Origin: an uncultured delta proteobacterium
GTDB lineage: Bacteria; Myxococcota_A; Bradymonadia; REDH01
Reading direction: 5' to 3'
Assembly: GCA_903912275.1 (NCBI GenBank)
Contig: CAIWGR010000504.1
Span: 1 to 10,533 of the forward strand
DNA length: 10,533 nt
Shown one piece after another: positions 1 through 7,497 of the stretch. Both the position numbers and the translations under genes were made by a program. The notes under the pieces were generated by a model. The model was not told the origin of the DNA and searched no databases. It saw nothing but the letters and a program-made list of their open reading frames with translations. Within the stretch, counting starts at the first letter, position 1; every line of letters begins with the position of its first letter.

Positions 1-2667
1 ATCAAAGGTGAGCGTGTCGTCCGCGGCCGCCAGCGTTGTGGCGATGGCGCGCGCGAGCGCGCTGACCTCTGCAGGGAGTCCCGCGCGAGCCACCAGGGCC
101 GTGGCCATCGCCGGGGCGTCCGATGCGCCGCGGCGGAGCGCGAGTTGGAGTCGCTCAAGCGAGAGCCTGCCCTCGGGATCTCCATCTGCGAGCCCTCCTG
201 CGATGGCGAGCGCGGACTCGAGCGGACCGAAGTCGCCGAAGCTGGCTGCATGATCGCGGAGCAGACCGATGGCATCGGCGTCGGTCGGTCGGATGCGGCA
301 GGCTGCGCTCGCCCGTGCGACCGCGAGATCGGGACGGCCGAGCGTGCGGTCGTAGTGACGGGCGAGCGCCATGAGCGCATCGAACCGTTCGGTGGCCGAC
401 AGCCCGGCGAGTTCGGCGAGGGCCTCGAGTGCGACGACCTCTGCGACGGTGCTCCCGGTCGCGCGGGCGATGGCGATGATTTCGCGCCAGAGCGCAGCCT
501 CTTCGGGGAGGCGCTCCGCTGCGGCCTGCAGCAGCGCCTGGGCCTCGTCCGATGCACCGGCGCCTGCGAGGTGTCTCGCCAGCGCAAGGGTGGCGGCTGC
601 ATCATCGGGGTAGCGCGAGGCTGTGCGGCGGAGCAGGTGCAACTTCTGCTCGGCGCTGCCCGCTGCCTCGACAGCCGCTTCGACCTCCGCAGCGAATTCG
701 GCGTCGTTGGGGCTCCGGTCGAGCAGGCCGACGGCGAGCGAGAGGGCGTAGGGGTGGCGCCAACCGAGCGCTGCGATGGAGAGGCGAAGCCAGCGCTCGA
801 CGAGGTGGGCCTCCGCGTTGGCTGTGAGGTGTTGTTCGAGCAGGGCGAGCATCTCGACCGCTTCGGGCGCCTGCGCGAGCGCAGACAGCGAGGTCGGGAC
901 TTCGGACGCCTCTGCGTCGAGGAGGAAGAGGGCTGCGGTGGCGCCCCAGGCGGCGCGATGGTCTCCGGTCCAGCCGGCAGCGTTCTGGAGCCGGATACGG
1001 GCCAGCGCCGCGGCCCTTTCGGGATCGGTGGCGCAGGAGATCTGGGCATCAATGAGCGCAAAGGCCCGCTGCCCATCGCCGCGCTGCATTGCGAGCGCCC
1101 GGGACCGTTCCCATGCCTCGTCGAGCGCCGGCGAGGCCTCGAAGCAGCGCTGCCAGGCGGCCTCTGCGCCTTCGTCGACCATGGCTTCGAGCGTGCGCGC
1201 AATCGCGACCAGGTGCTCGAGCCGTCCTTCCGGCGCGGCGATGCGGTCTGCCAGGAACCGGTGCATGGCGAGCCGTGCCGGCCGTTGGTCGTCGCCGCTC
1301 AGCAGCATGATGAGGCGGTCCGCGACGGTGAGCTGCACCTCGGGCTGCTCCAGCATCCGGTAGAGTTGCTCGACTGCGAGCTGCTTCGTCGCCTCCTTCT
1401 CGGCCAGCTCCGCTGCCGCGACAAACCGCTCCATGGCCGACTGCGGCGTGGCGAGCCCCCGCTGCTCCATCTCGCCAAGCTCCAAGAGGAGCGAAGCGCG
1501 TGCCTCGGCTGCGACGACAGCGGGCAGCTGCTCAAGGGAGAGGCGGTAGAGCGTGGACCAATCGCCGAGCGATCCGGCGAGGCTGCGGCGGTCGGCGAGC
1601 AGCTCGTCGCGAAGGGCCCCGGTGGACCGTGCGATCGCGGCATCCAGCAGCGCGGCGGCGCGGGCGCGGACACCGGTGTCGAGCAGGGTTGCGCGTCGGA
1701 TCAGATCGAGCGAGCGACCCGGTGACTGGGCCCGCTCGACCGCAATGCTGGCGGCGTGGAGCAGGAGCTGCGCGGCGGCGACGGGCTGCTCGGTCGCCTG
1801 CGCCTCCTCCTCGAGGCGGTCCATCGCCTCGTCCCAGCGCTCGAGCAGTTCGGCCCGCTGCCGCAGCAGCAAGAGGGTGGGAAGCGCCTTGGGCGCAGAA
1901 CGCTCCAGGGCGTCGAGCGCCTCGCTCGTAGCGTTGGAACTGATACCGGTCTGGTGCCAGAGCAGCCGCGCGATGGCGGCTGCACGGTCGATTTCACCGG
2001 CGGCCGCATGAAGCCCGATGAGCTCCACGCCGGCCTCGATGCTCGCGACCGAAGGCGCGGAAAGATCGCGCTCCCAGCGACGGGTGAGCCAGGCGACGAG
2101 CCGCTCCTGCTGCATGGAGAGGCGCAGGGCAGACTCGTAGGTGGCCTCAATCTCGGATGCGTCCGGCGCATCGAGCCGCAGTTCGAGCTCGAGGGCACAG
2201 CGGAGCGCTTCGCTCCGACGGAGCATGATGAGCTGTGCCCAGGCCTCCGCGAGCAGCGGAAGGCAGCCGGCCCGGTCGGCCTCCGCTACGGCCATTTCGG
2301 CGCGCGAGATATCGGTCGGGTCGAGGTGCACAGACTGCTCGAGCGCCACAACAGCGCGGGCGTCGGCCACGCCGGCGGCGCTCCAGGCCGCCTCGAGCTC
2401 CCGCTGCCAGCCGGCCGCGCCTGCGTAGGCGGCACGGAGATGGTTGAGGCGTTCGCGCCTGTGCGCGGGGAGCGGGCTCAGGAGATCCGCTGCGGTGAGG
2501 TGATAGAGCGGAGCGTCGCTGCCAGCCTCCTCCGCAGCAACGCGCAGAAGCCGCGCAGCCTCGGCCGCATCGTCGGAGGCGGAGGCCGCGCGCAGCGCTT
2601 CCACGAGGGCCGCATGTTCGGGGGCGAGGGACTGACCAAGAGCCTGAGCGATGCTTGCGTTCGACAT
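1..2667 (-). CDS. Long TPR-like alpha-helical repeat protein, C-terminus beyond the left edge
   Basis: Reading leftward from the ATG at 2667, the frame stays open for 889 codons to base 1, so the gene continues outside the window. The start is supported by GAGGTG (2679-2674) six bases before the ATG. The N-terminus begins MSNASIAQALGQSL and has no signal peptide or membrane segment, so a cytoplasmic protein is likely. The sequence is almost wholly Ala/Leu/Glu/Arg-rich amphipathic helices. Degenerate TPR-like units of about 34 residues recur, for example the stretches containing AAATLALARHLAGAGASDEA and ERFDALMALARHYDRTLGRP near the left edge. Such solenoids usually act as protein-binding scaffolds; no catalytic motif is visible and I do not recognise a specific function. 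It is divergent from the dnaJ-like gene, with an inverted repeat between them. The family call is by pattern only; the reading frame itself is well supported by its length and composition. Confidence 0.85.
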   Translation of the reverse strand, partial: MSNASIAQALGQSLAPEHAALVEALRAASASDDAAEAARLLRVAAEEAGSDAPLYHLTAADLLSPLPAHRRERLNHLRAAYAGAAGWQRELEAAWSAAGVADARAVVALEQSVHLDPTDISRAEMAVAEADRAGCLPLLAEAWAQLIMLRRSEALRCALELELRLDAPDASEIEATYESALRLSMQQERLVAWLTRRWERDLSAPSVASIEAGVELIGLHAAAGEIDRAAAIARLLWHQTGISSNATSEALDALERSAPKALPTLLLLRQRAELLERWDEAMDRLEEEAQATEQPVAAAQLLLHAASIAVERAQSPGRSLDLIRRATLLDTGVRARAAALLDAAIARSTGALRDELLADRRSLAGSLGDWSTLYRLSLEQLPAVVAAEARASLLLELGEMEQRGLATPQSAMERFVAAAELAEKEATKQLAVEQLYRMLEQPEVQLTVADRLIMLLSGDDQRPARLAMHRFLADRIAAPEGRLEHLVAIARTLEAMVDEGAEAAWQRCFEASPALDEAWERSRALAMQRGDGQRAFALIDAQISCATDPERAAALARIRLQNAAGWTGDHRAAWGATAALFLLDAEASEVPTSLSALAQAPEAVEMLALLEQHLTANAEAHLVERWLRLSIAALGWRHPYALSLAVGLLDRSPNDAEFAAEVEAAVEAAGSAEQKLHLLRRTASRYPDDAAATLALARHLAGAGASDEAQALLQAAAERLPEEAALWREIIAIARATGSTVAEVVALEALAELAGLSATERFDALMALARHYDRTLGRPDLAVARASAACRIRPTDADAIGLLRDHAASFGDFGPLESALAIAGGLADGDPEGRLSLERLQLALRRGASDAPAMATALVARAGLPAEVSALARAIATTLAAADDTLTFD

Positions 2668-2686
2668 GTGCGACACCTCGTAGTTT

Positions 2687-2706
2687 GGAGCGTGACTACA
2701 CGCTCC
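2687..2706. promoter_or_regulatory. Perfect inverted repeat in the divergent intergenic region
   Basis: GGAGCGTG (2687-2694) and CACGCTCC (2699-2706) are exact reverse complements separated by ACTA. The repeat sits in the 133-base region (2668-2800) between the divergent TPR and dnaJ-like genes. It starts 7 bases beyond the TPR gene's ribosome binding site. It could be an operator for a dimeric regulator or a hairpin in the TPR mRNA leader. On the minus strand its centre reads TGTAGT, a 4-of-6 match to a -10 box, so it might overlap a promoter; I found no well-spaced -35 box. It does not resemble the CIRCE heat-shock operator. The rest of the region shows no convincing promoter; TTCCAC-N17-TAGGCT (2741-2769) toward the dnaJ-like gene is too weak to call. 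Confidence 0.5.
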
Positions 2707-2800
2707 CGCGCCCGCGCAAAATGCAATCGACGCCTTCCGCTTCCACGCAGTACCAACACCCGTTAGGCTCGGCGCCGTTCCCTTGCCGCTGCGTGGAGAG

Positions 2801-3793
2801 ATGCCTTTGGACCCCTACAAGACGCTCGGCGTCAGCCGGACGGCGACCGCAGACGAGATCAAGAAGGCCTATCGGAAGCTGGCGCGGAGCTACCACCCCG
2901 ACCACAACCCCGACAACGCCGCCGCGGAAGAGAAGTTCAAGGCCGTCTCCACAGCCTACGAGATCCTCTCCGACGACGACAAGCGGGCCCGCTTCGACAA
3001 GTTTGGCGCCGCAGGGCTGCAGGAGGGCTTCGATCCCCGTGCAGCCGCAGCGGGACGGCAGGCGCCGCGTGGCCCCGGCCCGGGCAGTGCAGACCTCAAA
3101 GACCTCTTCGACCTGTTTGGAGCCGGCAGCCCCTTCGGCGGTGGCGGCGGTGGTTTCGGAGGATTCGCGCCCCGCGCCAAAGGCCCTACGCCCGGCAGCC
3201 AGCTCGACCTCAAAATCCGCATCCGCTTCGACCAGGCAGCGCGCGGCCTCACGACCAAGTTCCAGTATGAGCGCCCCACCGCCTGCCCCGCCTGCAGCGG
3301 ACGCGGCATCTCCGGTAACGCAGCCTGCTCGCGCTGCCGCGGCCAGGGTCTGATCGCAGAGTCCAAGTCGCTCAGCGTGAACATCCCGTCGGGGGCCGAC
3401 AACGGCGACAAGCTCCGCATCAAGGGCAAGGGCGGCGACGGCATCGGCGGTGCCGCGCCCGGCGACCTCATGCTCGAAGTACAGGTCGAACCCCACCGCA
3501 CGCTCCGGCGCGAGGGCATCTCGCTCATCTCCACGGCCACCATCGGCCCCATCGACGCGCTGCTCGGCTGCGACGCATCGGTCGAGACCCTCGACGGCCT
3601 CACGCCTGTCCCCATCCCGCCCGGGCACTCTGCCGGCCACCGCGTCCGCGTCCCGGGCAAGGGCGTGACGCGTGGCGGAAAGACCGGCGACCTGCTGGTG
3701 GAGGTGACGGTCGATGCGAGTCGCCAGCCGCTGCTCGACCTTGAGGCACGGGCTCTCGCAGAGAAACTCCGCGACCTGGTAACGAAGCGCTGA
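2801..3793 (+). CDS. dnaJ: DnaJ-family (Hsp40) co-chaperone with a reduced zinc-binding region
   Basis: DnaJ proteins deliver unfolded clients to DnaK (Hsp70) and stimulate its ATPase. This 330-residue protein has the J domain at about residues 4-68, with the essential HPD at 32-34, followed by a Gly/Phe-rich linker (about 98-125, GGGGGGFGGF). The client-binding C-terminal domains are present, with recognisable LSVNIPSGADNGDKLRIKG and GPIDALLGCDASVETLDG stretches. Only two CxxCxGxG repeats are present (CPACSGRG and CSRCRGQG, six residues apart) where classical DnaJ has four, and the protein is shorter than the usual 370-380 residues. The ATG at 2801 gives the family-typical opening MPLDPYKTLGV; GGAG lies only two bases upstream, so initiation may be weak or leaderless. 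An in-frame TTG at 2783 would add six residues. No dnaK or grpE is adjacent, so it may be a paralogue rather than the main DnaJ. Confidence 0.93.
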   Translation: MPLDPYKTLGVSRTATADEIKKAYRKLARSYHPDHNPDNAAAEEKFKAVSTAYEILSDDDKRARFDKFGAAGLQEGFDPRAAAAGRQAPRGPGPGSADLKDLFDLFGAGSPFGGGGGGFGGFAPRAKGPTPGSQLDLKIRIRFDQAARGLTTKFQYERPTACPACSGRGISGNAACSRCRGQGLIAESKSLSVNIPSGADNGDKLRIKGKGGDGIGGAAPGDLMLEVQVEPHRTLRREGISLISTATIGPIDALLGCDASVETLDGLTPVPIPPGHSAGHRVRVPGKGVTRGGKTGDLLVEVTVDASRQPLLDLEARALAEKLRDLVTKR

Positions 3794-3815
3794 AGAGGCT
3801 TGCCAACGGGCGGGA

Positions 3816-3855
3816 GTTGCTGCTTTGCAGGGCAACATCTTTGCTCCTCTTTCTC
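3816..3855 (+). terminator. Possible weak terminator or attenuator hairpin after the dnaJ-like gene
   Basis: In the gap after the dnaJ-like gene, GTTGCTGC (3816-3823) can pair with GCA (3827-3829) and GCAAC (3832-3836) around a TTT loop, with a two-base GG bulge. An interrupted T-rich stretch follows (ATCTTTGCTCCTCTTTCTC, from 3837). CAAC at 3804-3807 can alternatively pair with GTTG at 3816-3819, so two mutually exclusive folds are possible. The T tract is poor and the stem is short, so termination is uncertain. It is free to act as a non-coding element only if the next gene begins at 3866 rather than 3800. Confidence 0.25.
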
Positions 3856-3865
3856 GGGTCTCGCT

Positions 3866-6367
3866 TTGCGCAACGCTGCTTGGTCTCTCTCCCTCTCGCT
3901 CCTTCTGTCCACGGTCGCTGCCTGCGGGTCTGACGGCGGCGCCTCCAACGGCATCATCGAAGCCGACACGACGGTCGACGCCTCTACGGACGCGGGCGGT
4001 GACGCTGCGGGTTCGGGCGATACGGTAGATGACACGGGCACCTCGGCCGACACCACGGCCGGTAGCGGCGACACGGGCGGCGACACGGGCGGCGACACAG
4101 GCGGCGACACCGCACCCGTCTCGGCCTGCGCCGACGCCGTCGCGCGGTGCGGGCCTTCGGCGATCGCCTCCTGCATCGAGACCGATGGCGGCGGCTTCCG
4201 CTGTAGCTGTGACGCGGAGGCCGAGCGGGCCCTGCTGCTCGACGGGGTAACCTCGTTCGACACCGACGGTGCGCTGCCCTCCTACCTCGTCGTCGGCGGC
4301 CGAAACGCCTTCCCCGTCATCGTCGACAGCGGAGAGCGCATCATCGCAGCAGCAGCCTTTCAGGGCGCGGGCAGGGTGTTCACGATTGCCCACGAGGGGC
4401 TGTTGAACCGCGACGACGCGGCCTCGCCGGGCCTCGCACAGCTGGTGCGCAACGCGGTTGCCTGGGCGGGAACTGGCAGCAGTCACACGGGCGTCATCGC
4501 GCTCGACCGGAGCTACGACAGGGCCGCCGCGCTGCTCGAAGCCGAAGGCTACACGGTCGTCGTCGGCGCCGCCGATGCCCTCGATGGCGTCGATGTCTTC
4601 GTGACCACCAACTACGAGGAGTACTCCGCGACCAACCTCGCCAACATCCACGCCTTTGTGGAGGCCGGCGGCGGTTTGATCAGTGGCGGCCACGCCTGGT
4701 GGTGGGGCCAGTCGCGAGACGACGAGGCGACCAACTTCCCGGGCAACAAACTGCTCCGTCCCACCGGCATCCTCGTCACGGGCGATACCGCCGATTCCGG
4801 CGCCTACGACCTCGTTGCCCACCGCGCCTCCGACCTGCTCCAAGCCACCTGCGCGCTCGACGCGATGGCCGCAGTCGATGCCGGCCAGATCTCGCTCTCG
4901 TCCGCCGAAGCCGACCGCTCTGCCTCCGCTGCAGGCGTCGCGGTCTCCTGGGTACCCACAGACTCTCCCATCTTCGCCGCCGCGCAGGCCTTCAGCGCAG
5001 GGCAGGGCGCCGTCGTCCCGACCGAGGCCGACCCGGTGGTGCCTGCCTCGGAGCCCGTTCGCGCCCTGGCAGCCCGTGTGCAGATCCGCGAGGCGCTCGA
5101 TCTGCCTGCGGAGCAGGTCGTTGCCCACCCTGCCGGCAGCGACTTCCCCGGCCCCGTCGCGCAGGATGCGCCGCGGATCTCCAAGACGCTGACCATCGAC
5201 GGAAACGATGCCGGCTACCCGCTCAACTTCGTCTATTCGGGGGCCGGCGACGACCTCTGGCGCAGCACCGGCCTCTACGCCGCGCCCGGTGAGCTCATCA
5301 CCGTCACCATCGCCGCCAACGTCGCCGGCGACGGCCTCGGCGTTCAGGTTGGCGCCCACACCGACACCCTCTTCGGCCTCGACAGCTGGCCCCGCATGCC
5401 CCGCATCGTCCGCAGCGCGCCGCTCGCAGAGGCAGTCACGCTCATCGCGAACGGCTTCGGCGGCCCCATCTACATCACGGTTCCTCGCACCGCTTCGCTC
5501 GGACCTGTCACCGTGACCATCGTTGGCGCCGTCGCGATGGCCCACCATGTCCGGGGCCGCGACACGCTCGCCGACTGGCAGGCGATGCAGCAGCTCGGCG
5601 CGCCCTGGGCAGAGATTGAGACCGCTGGCTGGATTGGCACCATCCCCGCCTCGGTGGCCCGCGAGGTCGCAGACCCCGCGGCACCGGAGGACTTCTGGGC
5701 CCGTGCGATGACGGCGGCCGGCACGCTCTCCGGCTTCGACCGCTCCACGCTCCGCAGCGAGCGCATCGTTGCAGACCGTGAGATCAGCGCGGGCTACCTC
5801 CACTCCGGCTACCCCGTGATGGGCCACCTCGATGCAGCGCCCCAGGTTGCGCTCGTGAGCGGCAGCGCCGCAGACGGCATGTGGGGCCCCTTCCACGAGT
5901 TCGGCCACAACCACCAGTGGAACGACTGGATCCTGCCCGGCACCACCGATACCACCTGCAATCTCTGGTCGGTCTACCTCTCCGAGGAGGTGGCCAATAT
6001 CCCGCGCGCCTCGGCCCACCCTGCCATCACCGCTGCGAGCCGCGCCTCGACGATCGCCAGCTGGCGCCGCGCGCCCGACTTCGCAAACTGGTCGGTCTGG
6101 ACAGCGCTCGAGACCTACCTTCAGCTCCAGGAGCGGTTCGGCTGGGAGCTCTTCACCACGCTCTTTACCCGCTACCGCAACATGACTGCCGCGGAGCGAC
6201 CGGCCGACGACGACAACGCCCGCATCCAGGTCTGGGTCATCGAGTCGTCGCGCGCGGCCGGCTTCAACCTCATCAACTTCTATGAGGCATGGGCCTTCCC
6301 CATCGACGCCGCCACCCGCACCGCCGTCGCCGGCCTGCCCGAGTGGCTCGACCACCCGATGCGCTGA
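3866..6367 (+). CDS. Surface lipoprotein with GATase-like and peptidase M60 (enhancin-like) domains, TCAF-like order
   Basis: This is a predicted exported zinc metallopeptidase. Starting at the TTG at 3866 (833 residues), it opens with an Arg-2 n-region, a Leu/Ser-rich core and a lipobox VAAC ending at Cys20, an ideal lipoprotein signal. The frame is open back to a TTG at 3800, but that start would bury the signal, and neither start has a good ribosome binding site. A Thr/Asp/Gly-rich linker follows, with GDTG tandem repeats. Next comes a five-cysteine EGF-like segment (Cys88, 95, 103, 113, 115), then a GATase-like region (about 120-310) containing GGHAWWWG (274-281). The M60 domain spans about 445-800, with STGLYAAPGE (467-476), the zinc motif HEFGH (677-681: ligands His677 and His681, catalytic Glu678) and a downstream Glu707 or Glu708 fitting HExxHx(8,28)E. 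M60 enzymes cleave glycoproteins such as mucins; the substrate here is unknown. It lies 34 bases before the thioredoxin-TPR gene. Confidence 0.92.
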   Translation: MRNAAWSLSLSLLLSTVAACGSDGGASNGIIEADTTVDASTDAGGDAAGSGDTVDDTGTSADTTAGSGDTGGDTGGDTGGDTAPVSACADAVARCGPSAIASCIETDGGGFRCSCDAEAERALLLDGVTSFDTDGALPSYLVVGGRNAFPVIVDSGERIIAAAAFQGAGRVFTIAHEGLLNRDDAASPGLAQLVRNAVAWAGTGSSHTGVIALDRSYDRAAALLEAEGYTVVVGAADALDGVDVFVTTNYEEYSATNLANIHAFVEAGGGLISGGHAWWWGQSRDDEATNFPGNKLLRPTGILVTGDTADSGAYDLVAHRASDLLQATCALDAMAAVDAGQISLSSAEADRSASAAGVAVSWVPTDSPIFAAAQAFSAGQGAVVPTEADPVVPASEPVRALAARVQIREALDLPAEQVVAHPAGSDFPGPVAQDAPRISKTLTIDGNDAGYPLNFVYSGAGDDLWRSTGLYAAPGELITVTIAANVAGDGLGVQVGAHTDTLFGLDSWPRMPRIVRSAPLAEAVTLIANGFGGPIYITVPRTASLGPVTVTIVGAVAMAHHVRGRDTLADWQAMQQLGAPWAEIETAGWIGTIPASVAREVADPAAPEDFWARAMTAAGTLSGFDRSTLRSERIVADREISAGYLHSGYPVMGHLDAAPQVALVSGSAADGMWGPFHEFGHNHQWNDWILPGTTDTTCNLWSVYLSEEVANIPRASAHPAITAASRASTIASWRRAPDFANWSVWTALETYLQLQERFGWELFTTLFTRYRNMTAAERPADDDNARIQVWVIESSRAAGFNLINFYEAWAFPIDAATRTAVAGLPEWLDHPMR
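4067..4111 (+). repeat. 12-base in-frame tandem repeat encoding GDTG
   Basis: The unit GGCGACACGGGC occurs at 4067-4078 and 4079-4090, with one change (GGCGACACAGGC) at 4091-4102, and a nine-base partial copy follows at 4103-4111. The repeat is in frame and encodes Gly-Asp-Thr-Gly units in the flexible linker between the lipid anchor and the folded part of the M60 lipoprotein. Copy-number change would lengthen or shorten the linker without breaking the frame. Confidence 0.9.
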
Positions 6368-6401
6368 CCACCTTCTGCAGCCACCAACCCCCGAGCGCTT
6401 C

Positions 6402-7484
6402 ATGAACCCCTTTCGTCTGTCGCTGCGAGCCGTTGTCGCACTTCTGCTCCCTGTTGCGCTCCTCTTGCTGCGTCCCGCCAGCGCCTCTGCCGCCGGCGTC
6501 CGCTGGACCGAGGGCTCCTTCCAAGCGGCGCTCGACCAGGCCAAGGCAGCGGGCAAGCCGCTGCTCCTCGATATCTACGCCACCTGGTGCGGCCCCTGCC
6601 AAAAGCTCGATGCCGAGGTCTTCCCGACCGAAGAGGTAGCGAACGTCACCGACGGCATGGTGGCGATGCGCATCGACGCCGAGTCGGAAGCCGGGATTCC
6701 GCTCGTCGAGCGCTACCATGTGGTCGGCTATCCGACCGTCCTGCTGCTCCGCGGCGACGGCACCGAGATCGACCGCGTCTTCGGCTTCCTTCCGGCAACC
6801 GAATTCGCCGCTGCGCTCACCGATGACCTCTCCGGCAAGGGCACGCTCGAGGCGCTCCGGGAGCAGGTGAAGGCCGCGCCGGATGACCTCGAACTGCTCT
6901 TCGACTTCGGATTCCGCGCCTCGGTGCGCGGGCTCGCCAACGAGGCGGAGGTTGCGCTGCAGACTGTCATCCAGCGCGCCAAAGGCAGCGCCACCGGCCT
7001 CGACCGGCGGGCACTCATGGTGCTCGGCAAGTATCACTTCCTGCGCGGCTCGAAGCAGTATGCCAAAGCGGTCGAGACCTTCGTCCGCATCGAGCGCGAC
7101 TTCCCCGGCTCCGACGAGGCCTCCGAAGCGCGGGTGCAGACCGTGGTCGCCTACCTCAAGGCCGGCAACGCACCCGCCGCGGCCGCCGCCGCTGAGCGGG
7201 CCTTCGCAGCCGAGCCCGATGCAGGTACGGCCAACGCCATCGCCTGGTTCTACTTCCGTGAGAAGCGTGAGTTTGCGACCGGCATCGCCATCGCCCGCCG
7301 CGGCCTCGAACTGGCCCCCAAGGATGCCGGCCTCCGCGACACGCTTGCAGAACTCCTCGCCGCGAACGGCGACCTCCATGGGGCCGCCACGGAGTCGGCC
7401 CGCGCGCAGGCCGATGAGCCCGCCGACCCCTACTACGCCAAGCAGGCGACCCGCTTCGCCGCAGCCGCAGCGGCAGTGCCCTGA
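6402..7484 (+). CDS. Exported thioredoxin-fold protein with C-terminal TPR-like repeats
   Basis: The 360-residue product begins MNPFRLSLRAVVALLLPVAL, a signal peptide with Arg5/Arg9 and a Leu/Val core, probably cleaved after the ASASA stretch near residue 30. A thioredoxin domain follows (about 35-145), with the redox site WCGPC (Cys63 and Cys66) and the cis-proline loop VGYPTV (Pro111). Residues about 150-355 are helical, TPR-like repeats (for example KQYAKAVETFVRIERDFPGS). CGPC is the classical thioredoxin motif, so disulfide reduction or exchange in the periplasm is the likely chemistry; the repeats suggest a bound partner. The ATG at 6402 is chosen because it begins the signal peptide; the frame opens earlier (6282), but that would overlap the M60 gene and displace the signal. 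Only 34 bases separate it from the M60 gene, so co-transcription is plausible. The client protein is unknown. Confidence 0.92.
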   Translation: MNPFRLSLRAVVALLLPVALLLLRPASASAAGVRWTEGSFQAALDQAKAAGKPLLLDIYATWCGPCQKLDAEVFPTEEVANVTDGMVAMRIDAESEAGIPLVERYHVVGYPTVLLLRGDGTEIDRVFGFLPATEFAAALTDDLSGKGTLEALREQVKAAPDDLELLFDFGFRASVRGLANEAEVALQTVIQRAKGSATGLDRRALMVLGKYHFLRGSKQYAKAVETFVRIERDFPGSDEASEARVQTVVAYLKAGNAPAAAAAAERAFAAEPDAGTANAIAWFYFREKREFATGIAIARRGLELAPKDAGLRDTLAELLAANGDLHGAATESARAQADEPADPYYAKQATRFAAAAAAVP

Positions 7485-7497
7485 GCCCATAAGCCGC

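Noticed and set aside
145..1725. A 526-codon plus-strand open frame, with another at 1756-2766
   Set aside because: Both lie in the frame exactly antisense to the TPR gene and have Cys/Gly/Arg-rich products with no motif. The minus-strand frame is continuous across both and has a good ribosome binding site and helical-repeat character.
2783..2800. TTG at 2783 as the start of the dnaJ-like gene
   Set aside because: The ATG at 2801 gives the family-typical N-terminus and has a purine-rich stretch before it, while the TTG adds six non-conserved residues.
3800..3865. TTG at 3800 as the start of the M60 lipoprotein
   Set aside because: It would place 22 polar and Cys-containing residues before an otherwise ideal lipoprotein signal, and its GAGG lies only one base before the TTG. 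It is not fully excluded.
4060..4115. The GGCGACAC repeats as a CRISPR-like array
   Set aside because: The 12-base units are contiguous with no spacers and are in frame within a coding linker.
2696..6556. A 1286-codon open frame on the minus strand, antisense to the dnaJ-like and M60 genes
   Set aside because: Its product is a low-complexity Arg/Gly/Ala/Val-rich sequence with no recognisable domain, while both plus-strand genes have clear conserved motifs. It is a codon-bias shadow typical of GC-rich DNA.
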